Position numbers and translations under genes: made by a program. A stretch of 13,496 bases of DNA from an uncultured bacterium. Its GTDB lineage: Bacteria > Bacillota > Clostridia > Oscillospirales > Oscillospiraceae. Shown here one piece after another: positions 13,105 through 13,496 of the stretch. The notes under the pieces are model-generated. The model was not told the origin of the DNA. It made no database searches and saw only the letters and a program-made list of their open reading frames with translations. The stretch is taken from contig CAJMLC010000037.1 in assembly GCA_905214155.1 (NCBI GenBank), forward strand, positions 1 through 13,496, read 5' to 3'. Positions within the stretch are counted from its first letter, which is position 1; each line of letters begins with the position of its first letter.

Positions 13105-13413
13105 TTACTTCATCAATTTCTGGAGCGTACAGACCAGCTCGTCGATCGTCTCGTCGTGCCCCTCGCGGATGTCCTGCGCCACGCACGTCCGCAAGTGGTT
13201 GGCCAGCAGCTCCTTGTTGAACGCATTCAGCGCTGCGTTCGCCGCCGCGCTCTGCACCAGAATATCGGGACAGTATGCCCCGTTTTCCACCATCGCGCGG
13301 ATGCCGCGGATCTGCCCTTCGATGCGGCTGAGCCGGTTGATGAGCTTTTTATATTCCTCCGGGCTGCGCTCCTTGCGCCGCGCGGAGCAGTGACAGCAGT
13401 CGTGCTTTTCCAT
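13105..13413 (-). CDS. csoR: CsoR-family copper-sensing transcriptional repressor
   Basis: The 102-residue all-helical protein is a CsoR/RcnR/FrmR family repressor; such proteins form tetramers on DNA and let go when Cu(I) binds. The copper ligands C48 (YCPDIL), H73 and C77 (NHLRTC) show the C-H-C pattern of true copper sensors rather than the nickel, formaldehyde or persulfide types. The helix with RLSRIEGQIRGIRAMVE is the family hallmark. The N-terminal tail HDCCHC adds further thiols and may bind copper. ATG at 13413 has GGAGG at 7 nt. Two matching operators flank its promoter, and copA lies downstream, so it autoregulates a csoR-copA operon. Confidence 0.95.
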   Translation of the reverse strand: MEKHDCCHCSARRKERSPEEYKKLINRLSRIEGQIRGIRAMVENGAYCPDILVQSAAANAALNAFNKELLANHLRTCVAQDIREGHDETIDELVCTLQKLMK

Positions 13414-13431
13414 GTTCTCGCCTCCGTTTCA

Positions 13432-13450
13432 GATACCCCATCGGGGTATC
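13432..13450. promoter_or_regulatory. CsoR operator 2 (downstream of promoter)
   Basis: GATACCCC-ATC-GGGGTATC is a perfect palindrome. It includes ATACCC-N5-GGGTAT, the CsoR box pattern, and lies in the csoR 5' leader just after the expected transcription start. Confidence 0.85.
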
Positions 13451-13453
13451 TTC

Positions 13454-13482
13454 ACTATATACCCCCATAGGGTATTTGTCAA
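13454..13482 (-). promoter_or_regulatory. csoR-copA promoter
   Basis: Minus strand TTGACA (13482-13477), 17-nt spacer, TATAGT (13459-13454). The spacer contains a CsoR box, so repressor binding and RNA polymerase binding should exclude each other. Confidence 0.9.
13459..13475. promoter_or_regulatory. CsoR operator 1 (in promoter spacer)
   Basis: ATACCC-CCATA-GGGTAT, the same ATACCC-N5-GGGTAT geometry as the other box. The two centres are about 26 bp apart, close to two and a half helical turns. Confidence 0.85.
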
Positions 13483-13496
13483 GCCCTTTTTCCCCA

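Overview
The window looks like chromosomal DNA from a GC-rich member of the Clostridia, probably Oscillospiraceae or a close relative. This is inferred from the Firmicutes-type DnaD and DnaI primosome genes, the CsoR-CopA copper module, an electron-bifurcating-type [FeFe] hydrogenase locus, strong AGGAGG ribosome sites and textbook TTGACA/TATAAT promoters. Most genes are on the minus strand; only the MATE transporter is clearly on the plus strand. I saw no transposase, integrase, phage gene or CRISPR array.

Layout. At 1-213 a near-perfect promoter drives a leucine tRNA whose 5' half is intact. The gene leaves the tRNA fold after the anticodon loop, and its 3' half is not in the window. At 299-2401 lies a hydrogenase locus (hydC, then a hydB/hydA composite) behind a promoter and a leader with an attenuator-like switch. 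Both genes appear damaged or remodelled. HydC has lost a cluster cysteine and carries two compensating frameshifts. The next ORF joins the start of HydB to the middle of HydA and lacks the NADH/FMN module and all H-cluster cysteine loops. At 2508-3584 are one or two small ORFs and a Nudix ADP-ribose pyrophosphatase with its promoter. At 3447-4026 is a gene-poor stretch with a plus-strand terminator and a 146-bp inverted-repeat element made of stacked hairpins.

At 4027-8892 a tightly packed minus-strand operon encodes a DUF2156 protein, a GNAT acetyltransferase, DnaD, DnaI/DnaC-like helicase loader and a CDF metal exporter with a manganese-type site. A divergent promoter region follows. The plus-strand MATE efflux gene has a perfect intrinsic terminator and a possible 17-codon leader peptide just before its start. 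A bidirectional terminator separates it from the convergent csoR-copA copper operon (10430-13482). There CopA has a C-terminal CopZ-like domain with its own ribosome site, and two CsoR boxes sit in and beside the csoR promoter.

Functionally, the right end is a complete copper sensing and efflux circuit, the middle couples replication-restart proteins to a metal exporter, and the left end looks like a hydrogenase operon in decay or under remodelling, or one damaged by assembly error.
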